Below are positions 8,027 through 15,903 of a stretch of 64,000 nt of DNA, in pieces. Position 1 is the stretch's first letter, and each line of letters opens with the position of its first letter. Both the position numbers and the translations under genes were made by a program. Location: the NCBI RefSeq assembly GCF_900107095.1, contig NZ_FNOR01000001.1, positions 186,001 to 250,000 of the forward strand, in the 5' to 3' direction. The notes below the pieces were generated by a model. The model did no database searches and was not told the origin of the DNA. It worked only from the letters and a program-made list of their open reading frames with translations. This DNA comes from Collimonas sp. OK242. GTDB lineage: Bacteria; Pseudomonadota; Gammaproteobacteria; Burkholderiales; Burkholderiaceae_D.

Positions 8027-9490
8027 CTACAACAGTTTGATTGGAATGCGGTTGGGATCACGTCTGCTGGCGGTTTGTTGCGCGATGCTTTTGCGGATGG
8101 CCGTTAGTCGTTTGTCGTCGCGATAGAGCAGGTTGTAACTTTCAAATGGAATCATTTTTCCATCAGCTTGGGCAAAATGTATGCAGGATTTTTTCAAGGC
8201 GCGAACATCCAAAGAATATGCATCCATAAATTGCACAATCAAAACCCGAAACACATTGTCGTAACGCAGTGTCTGTGGCGCAGAAATTAAAGGCAGGCAA
8301 CACATTAATTCAGAAAGACAGTTGGCTTGTGATTCCGGGGAATGGTTAGTCGAAAACAGCTTAAATATCTGGTCTTTCATATTCTTCTTGAGCGCTTCGT
8401 CGCGCTCAAAAACTATCGTGTTGCCACTGCCTTCCACTAAAGATTGTGGATCAAGATATCGTGTAAGCGGGACAGTTTTTTCGTCGGTTTTGAGAGCGTA
8501 AGCCATTGCCAGCGTATCAGGATTGCAAGGCACCGGGACGATATCTTGCAATGTGAAAACACTGGTTTGTTCTGCGATCTTGCGACGTATTTCCGAAACG
8601 GTCAGGCGATGCAGGCGAGGATCGTAATTTTCAACACGGCCAGCATCTTGAATTGGCTGCAAGGTGACGCCGCGGACACACTGTTGCGTCAAGGCGAAGT
8701 CGATAATGGCGCCAATCTCATCATCATTTAAGCCTTTTTTCAATGTCACAACCAAAGTGGTGGATAAGCCAGCCGCATTCAGATTTTTCAATGCTTGTAG
8801 TCGGATGCGGCTTAAATCAGCACCGCGTAATACCTTATGTACTTCTGCGCGCATGGAGTCGAATTGCAAATACACTTCTATTCCTGGCGCATAGCTTGCC
8901 AGGCGTTGCACAAACTCAGGATCTTGCGCCAACACGACACCGTTGGTGTTGACCATCACATGTTTGATCGGGCGCGCTTTGGCAGCATCGAGAATTTCCC
9001 AGAATTGCGGATGTAAAGTGGGCTCGCCGCCCGACAATTGCATGACATCGGCCTCGCCTTCATTGGCCACAACAGCATCAAGCATCTTGATGACGTCAGC
9101 CAAGGGTTTATGCTGTTCCCGATGAGTGCCGCTTTCCGCATAACAGACGGGACAATTTAAATTGCAGTTGTCGGTAATCTCAACGATGGATAAGCAAGAG
9201 TGCTGCATATGATCTGGACATAGGCCGCAATCATAGGGACAGCCGTATTCCATTTTAGTGTTAAACGTTTGCGGCATTTCCGGATGTTTGACGAACACCT
9301 CGCGACACAAACGGTAATACTCGACATCATCGCTGACCAGCACACGTTCGCTGCCGTGCGCAGTACACCACTTATCCATGTAGACATGATCATCTTTAAA
9401 GATGATCTTGGCTTCAACCGGATGCAGACAGGTTGAACAGACCGAAGTGGTCGTGTCGTAAAAAAGGTAAGGGCGGATTTTACGCGTCAT
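8027..9490 (-). CDS. Radical SAM protein of the Tes/MJ0619 type
   Basis: A 487-residue radical SAM enzyme. Residues 109-116 (CNLNCPVC) give the CxxxCxxC motif that binds the SAM [4Fe-4S] cluster. Before it lie a CxxC pair (C18, C21) with C42, resembling a rubredoxin-like site, and CPYDCGLCPDH (C84, C88, C91) with C99. Further cysteines lie near the C-terminus (SELMCC, KKSC), followed by IPFESYNLLYRD. This architecture matches the family containing archaeal tetraether synthase (Tes), which joins lipid alkyl chains by C-C bonds. That match is to the family and does not show the same reaction. The start overlaps the upstream lipoprotein stop (ATGA), so translation is coupled. The gene is AT-richer than its neighbours. 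Confidence 0.88.
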   Translation of the reverse strand: MTRKIRPYLFYDTTTSVCSTCLHPVEAKIIFKDDHVYMDKWCTAHGSERVLVSDDVEYYRLCREVFVKHPEMPQTFNTKMEYGCPYDCGLCPDHMQHSCLSIVEITDNCNLNCPVCYAESGTHREQHKPLADVIKMLDAVVANEGEADVMQLSGGEPTLHPQFWEILDAAKARPIKHVMVNTNGVVLAQDPEFVQRLASYAPGIEVYLQFDSMRAEVHKVLRGADLSRIRLQALKNLNAAGLSTTLVVTLKKGLNDDEIGAIIDFALTQQCVRGVTLQPIQDAGRVENYDPRLHRLTVSEIRRKIAEQTSVFTLQDIVPVPCNPDTLAMAYALKTDEKTVPLTRYLDPQSLVEGSGNTIVFERDEALKKNMKDQIFKLFSTNHSPESQANCLSELMCCLPLISAPQTLRYDNVFRVLIVQFMDAYSLDVRALKKSCIHFAQADGKMIPFESYNLLYRDDKRLTAIRKSIAQQTASRRDPNRIPIKLL

Positions 9491-10305
9491 CGTTGGCTCG
9501 GGTTAGGCGGTGCGGGATATTGTTGTTTTGATTCGAGGACGGCTTGGCGTAGCAATGCCATTCTTTCTTGTGCCACTTCTATGTCTGCTGGAGACATAGA
9601 TGCTTGCAGTTTGGTGAGAGTGTCGCTGGCCGGTAGCATCAAGAGAAAAGCTAACGTTTTAATTTTTGCTGCTGTATCAGTTTCTTTTGAGACTAAAAAT
9701 TTGTATCTAATCGTGGTATGGAATGGATATCTGCAGTCCAGTATACTGCGCGCAAGCCAAAGGTCGGCTTGTCGTATGTCTTGCCTGATAATCCCGCTAT
9801 CGCGATATATTTCACTGACGTCAAACGCAGAAAAGCGATTGAAAAACACAGGTGAAGGGCTGCAAGAACGTGTGGACGATCGTTTTAATAATTCAATTCC
9901 GCGCGGGGAATCTGGAGGTAATTGTCCTGCGCTGAGATCTCTGCCATAGTGCTGTCGATTGGAGCCATTGAGTAAAAGCCAGCCTAAGCCATATTCCGCG
10001 GGACCATATTGTTTGGCCGCCGCTTGTTCAAGTAAAGAGATGCCTCTTGGGATATCTCTTTCCAGGCTTGGCGAGCCATTTATATATTCCATTCCAAGTT
10101 GTGTCATGGCCTCCAGATCACCGCGACTGGCTGCTACTTTATATCCTTCAATTTTTGTTCGCTGCATTTCTGCATTCACACGTTGTGCATTTTTTTGTTG
10201 CACGCTGTTGACGATGGAGGCAGTGATACAACCAGTGCCTCCAATCAAACTCAAACTCACTATCAGCAATGCTGCACGTGATCGATCACGGGAAAAGAGG
10301 CGCAT
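9487..10305 (-). CDS. Sel1-repeat putative lipoprotein
   Basis: A 272-residue protein with a basic N-terminus, a hydrophobic core and GGTGC at residues 22-26, a weak lipobox (the -3 position is Gly). It is probably a lipoprotein or signal-anchored periplasmic protein. Residues about 57-125 carry TPR-like Sel1 repeats (AMTQLGMEYINGS, GISLLEQAAAKQYGPAEYGLG, RGIELLKRSS), with another near DIRQADLWLARSI. Sel1 repeats are protein-interaction scaffolds. The gene overlaps the Lgt-like gene by 20 bp and the radical SAM gene by 4 bp. It could be the partner or the lipidated target of the two; this is inference. Confidence 0.75.
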   Translation of the reverse strand: MRLFSRDRSRAALLIVSLSLIGGTGCITASIVNSVQQKNAQRVNAEMQRTKIEGYKVAASRGDLEAMTQLGMEYINGSPSLERDIPRGISLLEQAAAKQYGPAEYGLGWLLLNGSNRQHYGRDLSAGQLPPDSPRGIELLKRSSTRSCSPSPVFFNRFSAFDVSEIYRDSGIIRQDIRQADLWLARSILDCRYPFHTTIRYKFLVSKETDTAAKIKTLAFLLMLPASDTLTKLQASMSPADIEVAQERMALLRQAVLESKQQYPAPPNPSQR

Positions 10306-11053
10306 TTTTTTTTAAATTTAAAAATTGTTTGATTACAAACGGGAGATAGCACAGTAAGGCCAATAGACACATAATCTGTATGCCACTAAGACCACCGGCA
10401 AATTCATAGGGAACCGGTTTGATGCCATCGACGAGTAAGCGCCACAGTAAATAACCCGATAGATAAAATTTGAAAAGTAGGCCCGGACTTTCGCGCCAGC
10501 GTTTTTGAAAAAACAAAATGGCGCCACCCCAAATTAATACAAAGAGAATGTCGTACAGTTGAGTAGGGTGACGGGAGATGCCGTCACCAAAGTCGACGCC
10601 CCAGGGCATGTGGGTGGGTACGCCATAAGTGCCGTCGTGCAGTCCTGCCAGAAAACAGCCGATGCGCCCGATGGCAGTGCCTAGCATCAATGGCAAGACA
10701 AAGTTGTCGCCCGTTGAGCGTTGAGAACCGATCAGTTTCTTTGCAATCTCTACGCCACACAGTCCGCCCAACAAACCACCGACGATAGATTGTCCGGACA
10801 TCCAGAGATTGATGTCTAAAGAAGATGACGCCCATAACTGAGGAAACTCCATCCAGAACACTAACTTGTTTCCGATCGCTGCACCGAGTATGCAGCCGAT
10901 GATGACGGCGTATTGTCCCGGTTCCAAGATGCCAGAGAGACCTTGATGGGCACGTTGCCAGCGATATAGCTGGACGCCAGATGCGATGGCTGCCCATTCA
11001 AAAAACAGATGGATGAGATGTGCAGTCGTGCTGGAAAAGGCTACTACTTTCAT
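10286..11053 (-). CDS. Divergent Lgt-like (prolipoprotein diacylglyceryl transferase family) membrane protein
   Basis: This roughly 255-residue multi-spanning protein has the Lgt fold signature. GRIGCFLAGLHDGTYG aligns with the Lgt signature (GRxGNFxNxE-type), but the Asn and Glu used by bona fide Lgt are Cys and a shifted Asp. RHPTQLYD matches the second conserved block. Lgt moves diacylglycerol from phosphatidylglycerol to a lipobox Cys at the inner membrane. The altered signature suggests a specialised paralogue. The ATG at 11053 overlaps the stop of the upstream small gene (ATGA), which is why this start is chosen over an in-frame ATG at 11152. Confidence 0.8.
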   Translation of the reverse strand: MKVVAFSSTTAHLIHLFFEWAAIASGVQLYRWQRAHQGLSGILEPGQYAVIIGCILGAAIGNKLVFWMEFPQLWASSSLDINLWMSGQSIVGGLLGGLCGVEIAKKLIGSQRSTGDNFVLPLMLGTAIGRIGCFLAGLHDGTYGVPTHMPWGVDFGDGISRHPTQLYDILFVLIWGGAILFFQKRWRESPGLLFKFYLSGYLLWRLLVDGIKPVPYEFAGGLSGIQIMCLLALLCYLPFVIKQFLNLKKNAPLFP

Positions 11054-11322
11054 TGTTCGGATTTGTCTTGATCTGGCTGTGTTGTAAAATCTGATTTCTT
11101 TGCAATCCGAAACACGCTGCCATATTTGGCAATGCGATATATAACGAAGCACAGCGCGATGCTAATACCTACTCCTGCGCACCCAAGGAGAAAAATAGAC
11201 AGGCCACCTCCACTGGTTTTGTAGCTGCTGCCAGAAGCAATCCCTAGCAAACCACATAAGCCAAAGCCGACCATCAGTACTAAAAAAAACATAATACTAA
11301 GTGCTTTGAACAGCGTTTTCAT
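11050..11322 (-). CDS. Small two-helix membrane protein of unknown function
   Basis: A 90-residue protein with two predicted membrane helices, about residues 8-30 (Gly-rich) and 41-63, and a charged tail ending DKSEQ. No family is recognised. It is the first gene of the four-gene overlapping cassette and sits about 40 bp downstream of a good promoter. AAGG lies 7 bp before the ATG. It may be a membrane partner of the Lgt-like protein encoded by the next gene. Confidence 0.65.
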   Translation of the reverse strand: MKTLFKALSIMFFLVLMVGFGLCGLLGIASGSSYKTSGGGLSIFLLGCAGVGISIALCFVIYRIAKYGSVFRIAKKSDFTTQPDQDKSEQ

Positions 11323-11360
11323 GGGAGCCTTGCTGGAATTGAATTTGGCAGCGAAGATTG

Positions 11361-11390
11361 ATTATATAGTTTTTAGTTGTCATAAAGCAA
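11361..11390 (-). promoter_or_regulatory. Predicted sigma-70 promoter of the radical SAM/Lgt-like cassette
   Basis: Read on the minus strand, TTGCTT (11390-11385) and a perfect TATAAT (11366-11361) are separated by 18 bp. The element lies 39 bp upstream of the first cassette gene. Nothing else in the 8027-11322 cassette looks like an internal promoter, because the genes overlap. Confidence 0.6.
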
Positions 11391-11717
11391 TTTCATGCGC
11401 AGGTTCGTCGGCAAATCTTGAAGGCATCCGGATGCACATGGTACGGTCGTTTTTTTAAGCGTTCCATCGGGATGATTTTGCTAGATGAACCCGAATTAAT
11501 GCGCTGCCTGTCTACCAGGCCGGGCATTTTGGGCAAAGTCCCGGCTGCTTATGAAATAGTTGATAAAATGCGTAGTGTTGGCGAAAAGCCAATCCGGTGT
11601 CGCAAACCTCGCCGCTGCGATATGCCTGGCTCGGCAACCCCTCTGTCGGTGCGCTTCGCGGCTTATCTATCTGCGGCAATTTTCGTGTAAGAGTAATTTA
11701 TGATGGAGTTATCAAGA
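11391..11717. other. Intergenic region upstream of the SlyB-like gene; no convincing gene
   Basis: This region separates the divergent cassette and lipoprotein genes. A 90-codon plus-strand frame at 11418-11690 has no recognisable domain and no clear ribosome binding site, so it is not called. The region must hold the promoter of the lipoprotein gene, but no strong -35/-10 pair stands out. Confidence 0.5.
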
Positions 11718-12170
11718 ATGAAGAATCTGATCGTGGTGGCCGCGTTGCTGGCCCTGGGCGGTTGCGCCGTTACGCCTAATTCGGCGAATGTCTATAGCAG
11801 CAGCCAAGCCCAAGGCGAGCAAACGGTACGTATGGCTGTGGTTGATTCGGTGCGTCCTGTGACCATCGACAAGAACCGCGGCGGCGGCGCCGGTACATTG
11901 GCTGGCGGTGCGCTCGGTGCGGTTACCGCCGGTTCGCTCATCGGCAGAGGTAACGGCTCAGTCGCAGCTGGCGTGGTGGGCGCGGTACTCGGCGGGATTG
12001 CCGGCAATCAGGTGGAAAACAACCTGAACCAGCGCCCAGGGCTGGAAATTACCGTGCGCCTGAGCAACGGTGAATTGCGCGCGATTACCCAGGATGCCGA
12101 CGAGCGCTTCAATGTCGGCGACCGCGTTCGTTTGTTGTCGTCGGGCGGCGTTACTCGGGTAACGCACTAA
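11718..12170 (+). CDS. SlyB/PcP-type glycine-zipper outer membrane lipoprotein
   Basis: About 150 residues. A short signal peptide ends in the lipobox LALGGC, followed by a Gly-zipper 2TM domain (GGGAGTLAGGALGAVTAG, then VGAVLGGIAGNQVE) and a C-terminal SH3-like strand region (VRLSNGE, DRVRLLSSGG). This is the layout of SlyB/PcP outer-membrane lipoproteins, linked to envelope integrity and Mg/stress responses in other Proteobacteria. The start at 11718 is preferred over 11700 because GGAG lies 10 bp upstream and it gives a normal signal peptide. Confidence 0.88.
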   Translation: MKNLIVVAALLALGGCAVTPNSANVYSSSQAQGEQTVRMAVVDSVRPVTIDKNRGGGAGTLAGGALGAVTAGSLIGRGNGSVAAGVVGAVLGGIAGNQVENNLNQRPGLEITVRLSNGELRAITQDADERFNVGDRVRLLSSGGVTRVTH

Positions 12171-12207
12171 TCGTCGGATTCAGCGCATTGATAAATTTTA
12201 TAAATGC

Positions 12208-12246
12208 AAAAGGCTGGAAGACAATCTTGTCTTCCAGCCTTTTTTG
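12208..12246 (+). terminator. Rho-independent terminator after the SlyB-like gene
   Basis: A perfect 13-bp stem (12211-12223 with 12228-12240) with a 4-base loop is preceded by A residues and followed by a T run, so it can work in both directions. It would stop the lipoprotein transcript and the convergent regulator transcript from 12281. The stem is nearly the same as that of the terminator at 16048. Confidence 0.9.
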
Positions 12247-12280
12247 TTTTCTGCACGCGGCAGAGCCGGCTTGCTGAGCT

Positions 12281-12898
12281 TTACTGGCCGTTATGAATCA
12301 CCACCAGCAAAGCCGTAGCCGCATTCTTGCCGACATTCTTGATGTAATGAGGGCGATCCGCAGCGTAGCGCGCGGTTTCGCCCACTTTGATCTTGGTGAT
12401 GTTGCTGCCGCTCTGGACTTCCAATATACCGGACAAGACTGTCAGATGCTCGCGCGAAGCCGGTTCGTGCGCTTCTGAATCGAGGCAGCCGCCAGGCTCC
12501 ACCGACAGCTCATACCATTCGAACTGGCCGGCCAGTTCGATCGGCCCCAGGATGCGCAGCACGCAATGGCCGTCTCTCGAGCGCAGCGATGGCGTGGCAT
12601 GGCTGGGCAAGGTTTCTATCGATGCGGGAGCGGCCTGGTTGCCGTCAACCAGCAGCGAGATAGGGACGCCCAAGGCATTGGCCAGGCGCCACACCACGGC
12701 AACCGTGGGGTTAGCCTGGTTGCGCTCGATTTGCGATAGCATGGACTTGGAGACGCCGGCGCGTTTCGATAAAGCATCCAGCGAAAGCCCGTCGGCCTGG
12801 CGCAGCTTGACCAAGGTATCGCCCACTTTCGGCGGTGCATCTTCCAAATTTTTGACCGTATTACTGCTCATCTGGTTGACAACCTCGTTTTTGTGCAT
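12281..12898 (-). CDS. XRE-family regulator with C-terminal cupin domain
   Basis: A 205-residue protein. A helix-turn-helix of the XRE type spans about residues 26-82 ([22 protein letters not shown]), and a cupin-fold sensor domain about 125-200 ([34 protein letters not shown]). Such regulators usually bind a small ligand in the cupin and control adjacent metabolic genes. It is divergent from kbl-tdh with a 14-bp palindrome between them, so it probably controls threonine breakdown and itself. An alternative start at 12871 has GAGG upstream. Confidence 0.88.
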   Translation of the reverse strand: MHKNEVVNQMSSNTVKNLEDAPPKVGDTLVKLRQADGLSLDALSKRAGVSKSMLSQIERNQANPTVAVVWRLANALGVPISLLVDGNQAAPASIETLPSHATPSLRSRDGHCVLRILGPIELAGQFEWYELSVEPGGCLDSEAHEPASREHLTVLSGILEVQSGSNITKIKVGETARYAADRPHYIKNVGKNAATALLVVIHNGQ

Positions 12899-12914
12899 TA
12901 TCGTGGAATTCGTG

Positions 12915-12928
12915 TTCGATATATCGAA
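12915..12928. promoter_or_regulatory. Candidate operator palindrome between the XRE regulator and kbl
   Basis: TTCGATATATCGAA is a perfect 14-bp palindrome in the 65-bp gap between two divergent genes. It lies close to an AT-rich stretch at 12934-12950 that could be the kbl -10 region. Its position and symmetry fit the site of the divergent XRE-cupin regulator, but binding is inferred. Confidence 0.55.
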
Positions 12929-12963
12929 TTAGGGCAATATATTATATAAGATCGAGACTGAAA

Positions 12964-14187
12964 ATGACACAAACTACAAGCACGCAAGCTGGCTGCCCCG
13001 GGTTTTACAAGCACCTGCAGGATGAATTGGCGGGGATCAAGGCCGCCGGCCTGTTGAAGTCCGAGCGCCTGATCCTTGGTCCGCAAGGCGGCAAGATCAA
13101 CACCGAAAGTGGTGAATTGATCAATTTGTGCGCCAACAATTACCTGGGATTGTCTTCTCATCCAGCCCTGATCAAGGCCGCGCACGCAACCCTGGATAGC
13201 CATGGTTTCGGCATGAGTTCAGTGCGCTTCATTTGCGGTACGCAAGACATTCATCGCGAGCTGGAACAGCGCTTGTCGGCGTTCCTGGGTACCGAAGACT
13301 GCATTCTGTATGCGGCGGCGTTCGATGCCAACGGCGGCTTGTTTGAACCGTTGCTGGGCGAGCAGGATGCCATCATCAGCGATTCGCTCAACCATGCATC
13401 GATCATCGACGGCGTCCGTCTGTGCAAAGCCAAGCGCTACCGTTACGCCCACAACGACATGGAAGATCTAGAACGCTGCTTGAAGCAAGCCAGGGCCGAC
13501 AATGCCCGCTTTGCCATGGTGTTTACGGATGGCGTGTTTTCGATGGACGGCACGGTAGCGCAGCTCGACGTCATCCGCCAGCTGTGCGACAAGTACGATG
13601 CACTGCTTGGCGTCGATGACTGCCACGCCACCGGTTTCATGGGCGCACGGGGACGCGGCACGCATGAAGCGCGCGGCATCTTCGGCAAGGTCGATGTGAT
13701 TACCGGCACCTTGGGCAAAGCCCTGGGCGGCGCCAGCGGCGGCTTCACTGCGGGCCGGCGCGAGGTGGTCGAGTTGCTGCGGCAGCGCTCCCGTCCTTAC
13801 CTGTTTTCGAATACCTTGATGCCGGCGATTGTCGGCGCTTCTATCGCGGCGCTTGATCTGCTGGAAGCGTCGACTGAATTGCGCGACCGTCTTGAGCGCA
13901 ACACCGTTTATTTCCGCAAGGCCATCACTGAAGCCGGTTTCGAAATCAAGCCGGGCACCCATCCGATCGTGCCGTTGATGGTGTATGACGCCGTGGTTGC
14001 GCAAAACCTGTCGCGTCGTCTGTATGAACTCGGCGTCTACGCGGTTGGTTTCTTCTATCCGGTTGTGCCGCAAGGCCAGGCGCGGATTCGGGTGCAGATG
14101 TCTGCGGTCCACGATGAGGCGACATTGCAGCGCGCAGTGGGTATCTTCCGGCAAGCCGGTGAAGAGCTTGGTCTGCTAAAGAACTGA
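12964..14187 (+). CDS. kbl: 2-amino-3-ketobutyrate coenzyme A ligase
   Basis: This 407-residue PLP enzyme of the alpha-oxoamine synthase family splits 2-amino-3-ketobutyrate with CoA into glycine and acetyl-CoA, the second step of threonine degradation. It shows [14 protein letters not shown] at the N-terminus, [12 protein letters not shown] in the middle, [10 protein letters not shown] and the PLP-lysine loop [14 protein letters not shown]. Length is close to the usual 398. It is followed by the SDR-type threonine dehydrogenase gene, and its stop codon lies in the first unit of a 13-bp tandem repeat. Confidence 0.95.
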   Translation: MTQTTSTQAGCPGFYKHLQDELAGIKAAGLLKSERLILGPQGGKINTESGELINLCANNYLGLSSHPALIKAAHATLDSHGFGMSSVRFICGTQDIHRELEQRLSAFLGTEDCILYAAAFDANGGLFEPLLGEQDAIISDSLNHASIIDGVRLCKAKRYRYAHNDMEDLERCLKQARADNARFAMVFTDGVFSMDGTVAQLDVIRQLCDKYDALLGVDDCHATGFMGARGRGTHEARGIFGKVDVITGTLGKALGGASGGFTAGRREVVELLRQRSRPYLFSNTLMPAIVGASIAALDLLEASTELRDRLERNTVYFRKAITEAGFEIKPGTHPIVPLMVYDAVVAQNLSRRLYELGVYAVGFFYPVVPQGQARIRVQMSAVHDEATLQRAVGIFRQAGEELGLLKN

Positions 14188-14232
14188 ACAGACGAACTGA
14201 AGAGAAGAACTGAAGAGAAGAACTGAAGAGAC
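14181..14232 (+). repeat. 13-bp tandem repeat between kbl and the threonine dehydrogenase gene
   Basis: Four consecutive 13-bp units of the form GAACTGAAGAGAA (14181, 14194, 14207, 14220). The two middle copies are identical and the outer ones differ by one to three bases. The first holds the kbl TGA stop and the last places an AAGAGA stretch just before the next ATG, so it may act as the ribosome binding site. Copy number could change the spacing between the two genes. Confidence 0.9.
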
Positions 14233-14237
14233 AAACG

Positions 14238-15200
14238 ATGAAAAAAATATTGGTAATCGGCGCCAACGGCCAGATCGGCACCGAACTGACGACTGCACTG
14301 GTCAAGCTGCACGGCGCCAAGCAAGTGGTTGCGAGCGATATACAAGCCCTGGGCCGGCACCAGGAACTGGCATATGAAAAATTGGATGTGACAGACGCCA
14401 AGCGCCTGGCCGAGGTAGTGCAGCAACACGATATCGGTGAAATCTATCATCTGGCGGCGGCCTTGTCGGCCAAAGGCGAAGAGCATCCGGAATGGGCCTG
14501 GAACCTGAATATGACCGGCCTCCTGAACGTGCTGGAAGTAGCGCGCCAGGCCAAGCTGTCAAAAGTGTTCTGGCCTAGTTCGATTGCTGCATTCGGCCCC
14601 TCGACGCCGCGCGACAATGCGCCGCAAGTCGGCGCCATGGATCCGAAGACCGTCTACGGCATCTCCAAACTGGCCGGTGAGCATTGGTGCAGCTGGTATG
14701 CGGAGAAATACGGCATGGATATTCGCAGCCTGCGCTATCCGGGGCTGATCAGCTACTCGGCCGAGCCGGGCGGCGGCACCACCGACTACGCCATCCAGGC
14801 TTTGTTCGCCGCCGCCGCCGGCCACGACTACACCAGCTTCCTGGATGTGGACAGCACGTTGCCGATGATGTACATGCCGGACGCCGTGCGCGCCACCATC
14901 GAACTGATGAGTGCGCCGAAAGAACAGTTGAAAGCTGCCGGTTCATACAATCTCGCGGCCTGGAGTTTTTCTCCGCGCGAGCTGGTCGATATCATCCAGC
15001 AGCGTTATCCATCGTTCAAGGTGGCGTACCAACCGGATTTCCGCCAGGCGATCGCGGATGCATGGCCGCGTTCGATTGACGATTCGCAGGCGCGGCAAGA
15101 CTGGTCCTGGTCTCCTGCATACAGCTTGACCGATATGGTCGACGACATGCTGCTTCATCTCGTCAAGCGCAAGCCAGTAACGCAAGAGCGGGCGGCCTGA
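14238..15200 (+). CDS. tdh: L-threonine 3-dehydrogenase, SDR/epimerase type
   Basis: A 320-residue extended-SDR (NAD-dependent epimerase-like) protein. The NAD motif GANGQIG lies at residues 8-14, YGISK carries the catalytic Tyr/Lys, and WPSSIAAFG holds the Ser region. The kbl neighbour and the motif pattern (RYPGLISYSAEPGGGTTDYA) fit the SDR-type threonine dehydrogenase known from Cupriavidus and Flavobacterium, not the zinc alcohol-dehydrogenase type of E. coli. It oxidises L-threonine to 2-amino-3-ketobutyrate, the Kbl substrate. Confidence 0.88.
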   Translation: MKKILVIGANGQIGTELTTALVKLHGAKQVVASDIQALGRHQELAYEKLDVTDAKRLAEVVQQHDIGEIYHLAAALSAKGEEHPEWAWNLNMTGLLNVLEVARQAKLSKVFWPSSIAAFGPSTPRDNAPQVGAMDPKTVYGISKLAGEHWCSWYAEKYGMDIRSLRYPGLISYSAEPGGGTTDYAIQALFAAAAGHDYTSFLDVDSTLPMMYMPDAVRATIELMSAPKEQLKAAGSYNLAAWSFSPRELVDIIQQRYPSFKVAYQPDFRQAIADAWPRSIDDSQARQDWSWSPAYSLTDMVDDMLLHLVKRKPVTQERAA

Positions 15201-15230
15201 GCTAATTCGACGCTTAAAGTGGTCAGGGCA

Positions 15231-15253
15231 AAGGCGGTGCGCCGCCATTTTTC
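15231..15253 (+). terminator. Rho-independent terminator after the threonine dehydrogenase gene
   Basis: A GGCGG/CCGCC stem (15233-15237 with 15242-15246), loop TGCG, is followed by ATTTTTC. It is placed 30 bp after the stop of the kbl-tdh operon and just before the convergent toxin gene. Confidence 0.7.
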
Positions 15254-15254
15254 T

Positions 15255-15665
15255 TTACGAAAATGGATTCATCAGGCGCACCCCCGTACCGAGAAAATCA
15301 TCGGTGTTGCGAGTGACGACCGTGAGCCCATGAATCAATCCAATGGCAGCAATTTGCTTGTCGATCGGATGTTGATTACTGGGCGACATTAACTTTCCCC
15401 AAACCTGAGCGCAATCTTCGTCAAAAACCAGGATGCGGTCAGCATATTCCGTGACAAGCTTATTCAGCCATTGCTCCAGCGCCTTGGCTTGTGTGGTATC
15501 TCCGCGGTTCGTGATGTTTTCAACGCCGCGGCGAATTTCACCTATTGTCTGCACTGAAAGGTAGATTGCATCCGGGTCGACCGCATGCCAAAATTCCTGG
15601 GTTCCCCGATTGGCCTTTTTCCCTTTGCGGGCTTCGCTGATAACGTTCGTGTCAACCAGATACAC
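15255..15665 (-). CDS. PIN-domain toxin, FitB/VapC type
   Basis: A 136-residue PIN-domain ribonuclease toxin. The acidic active-site set is present: D5 (LVDTNVISE), E43 (TIGEIRRG), D102 (HPIDKQIAA) and D122 (TRNTDDF). The sequence pattern is closest to Neisseria FitB (DTNVISE, DRIL-FDE, GLTVVTRN, NPF ending). VapC-family toxins cleave RNA and are held inactive by the partner antitoxin. The gene starts 3 bp after the antitoxin stop, forming a standard antitoxin-toxin operon. Confidence 0.92.
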   Translation of the reverse strand: MYLVDTNVISEARKGKKANRGTQEFWHAVDPDAIYLSVQTIGEIRRGVENITNRGDTTQAKALEQWLNKLVTEYADRILVFDEDCAQVWGKLMSPSNQHPIDKQIAAIGLIHGLTVVTRNTDDFLGTGVRLMNPFS

Positions 15666-15668
15666 TCC

Positions 15669-15887
15669 TTACTCCTGAACGTTGCGAGAGTTGAAATCCG
15701 CATCTTCTCCGACATTCGGCATGCGAGACAATACCTCCGCAAGCGATTGCCGCTTTGGACGCTGCAGCGCTGCCCGTAAAATTTCCCGATGTTCGGCTTC
15801 AGCGCTGCGGCCGTGGGATGCCGCGAGTTGCTTAAGTGCGAGTGCGACATCTTCCTCAACGTTCCTGACTACCAGATTGGTTGCCAT
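15669..15887 (-). CDS. Ribbon-helix-helix antitoxin, FitA/VapB type
   Basis: A 72-residue protein. Residues 4-9 (NLVVRN) form the ribbon strand with conserved R8, followed by two helices ending GRSAEAEHREIL, very like FitA of Neisseria gonorrhoeae. The C-terminal tail would wrap and inhibit the PIN toxin. FitA-type proteins dimerise through the ribbon-helix-helix and autoregulate by binding inverted repeats. The upstream DNA (15904-16034) is packed with such half-sites. AGAGG lies 8 bp before the ATG. Confidence 0.9.
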   Translation of the reverse strand: MATNLVVRNVEEDVALALKQLAASHGRSAEAEHREILRAALQRPKRQSLAEVLSRMPNVGEDADFNSRNVQE

Positions 15888-15903
15888 GATGGCACCTCTT
15901 TCG

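Noticed and set aside
8027-11322. Genomic island with attachment sites
   Set aside because: The segment is AT-richer, but no integrase, tRNA or flanking direct repeats were found, so only the gene cassette is reported.
11418-11690. 90-codon plus-strand frame before the SlyB-like gene
   Set aside because: No ribosome binding site or domain; composition does not resemble the neighbouring genes. A small gene cannot be fully excluded.
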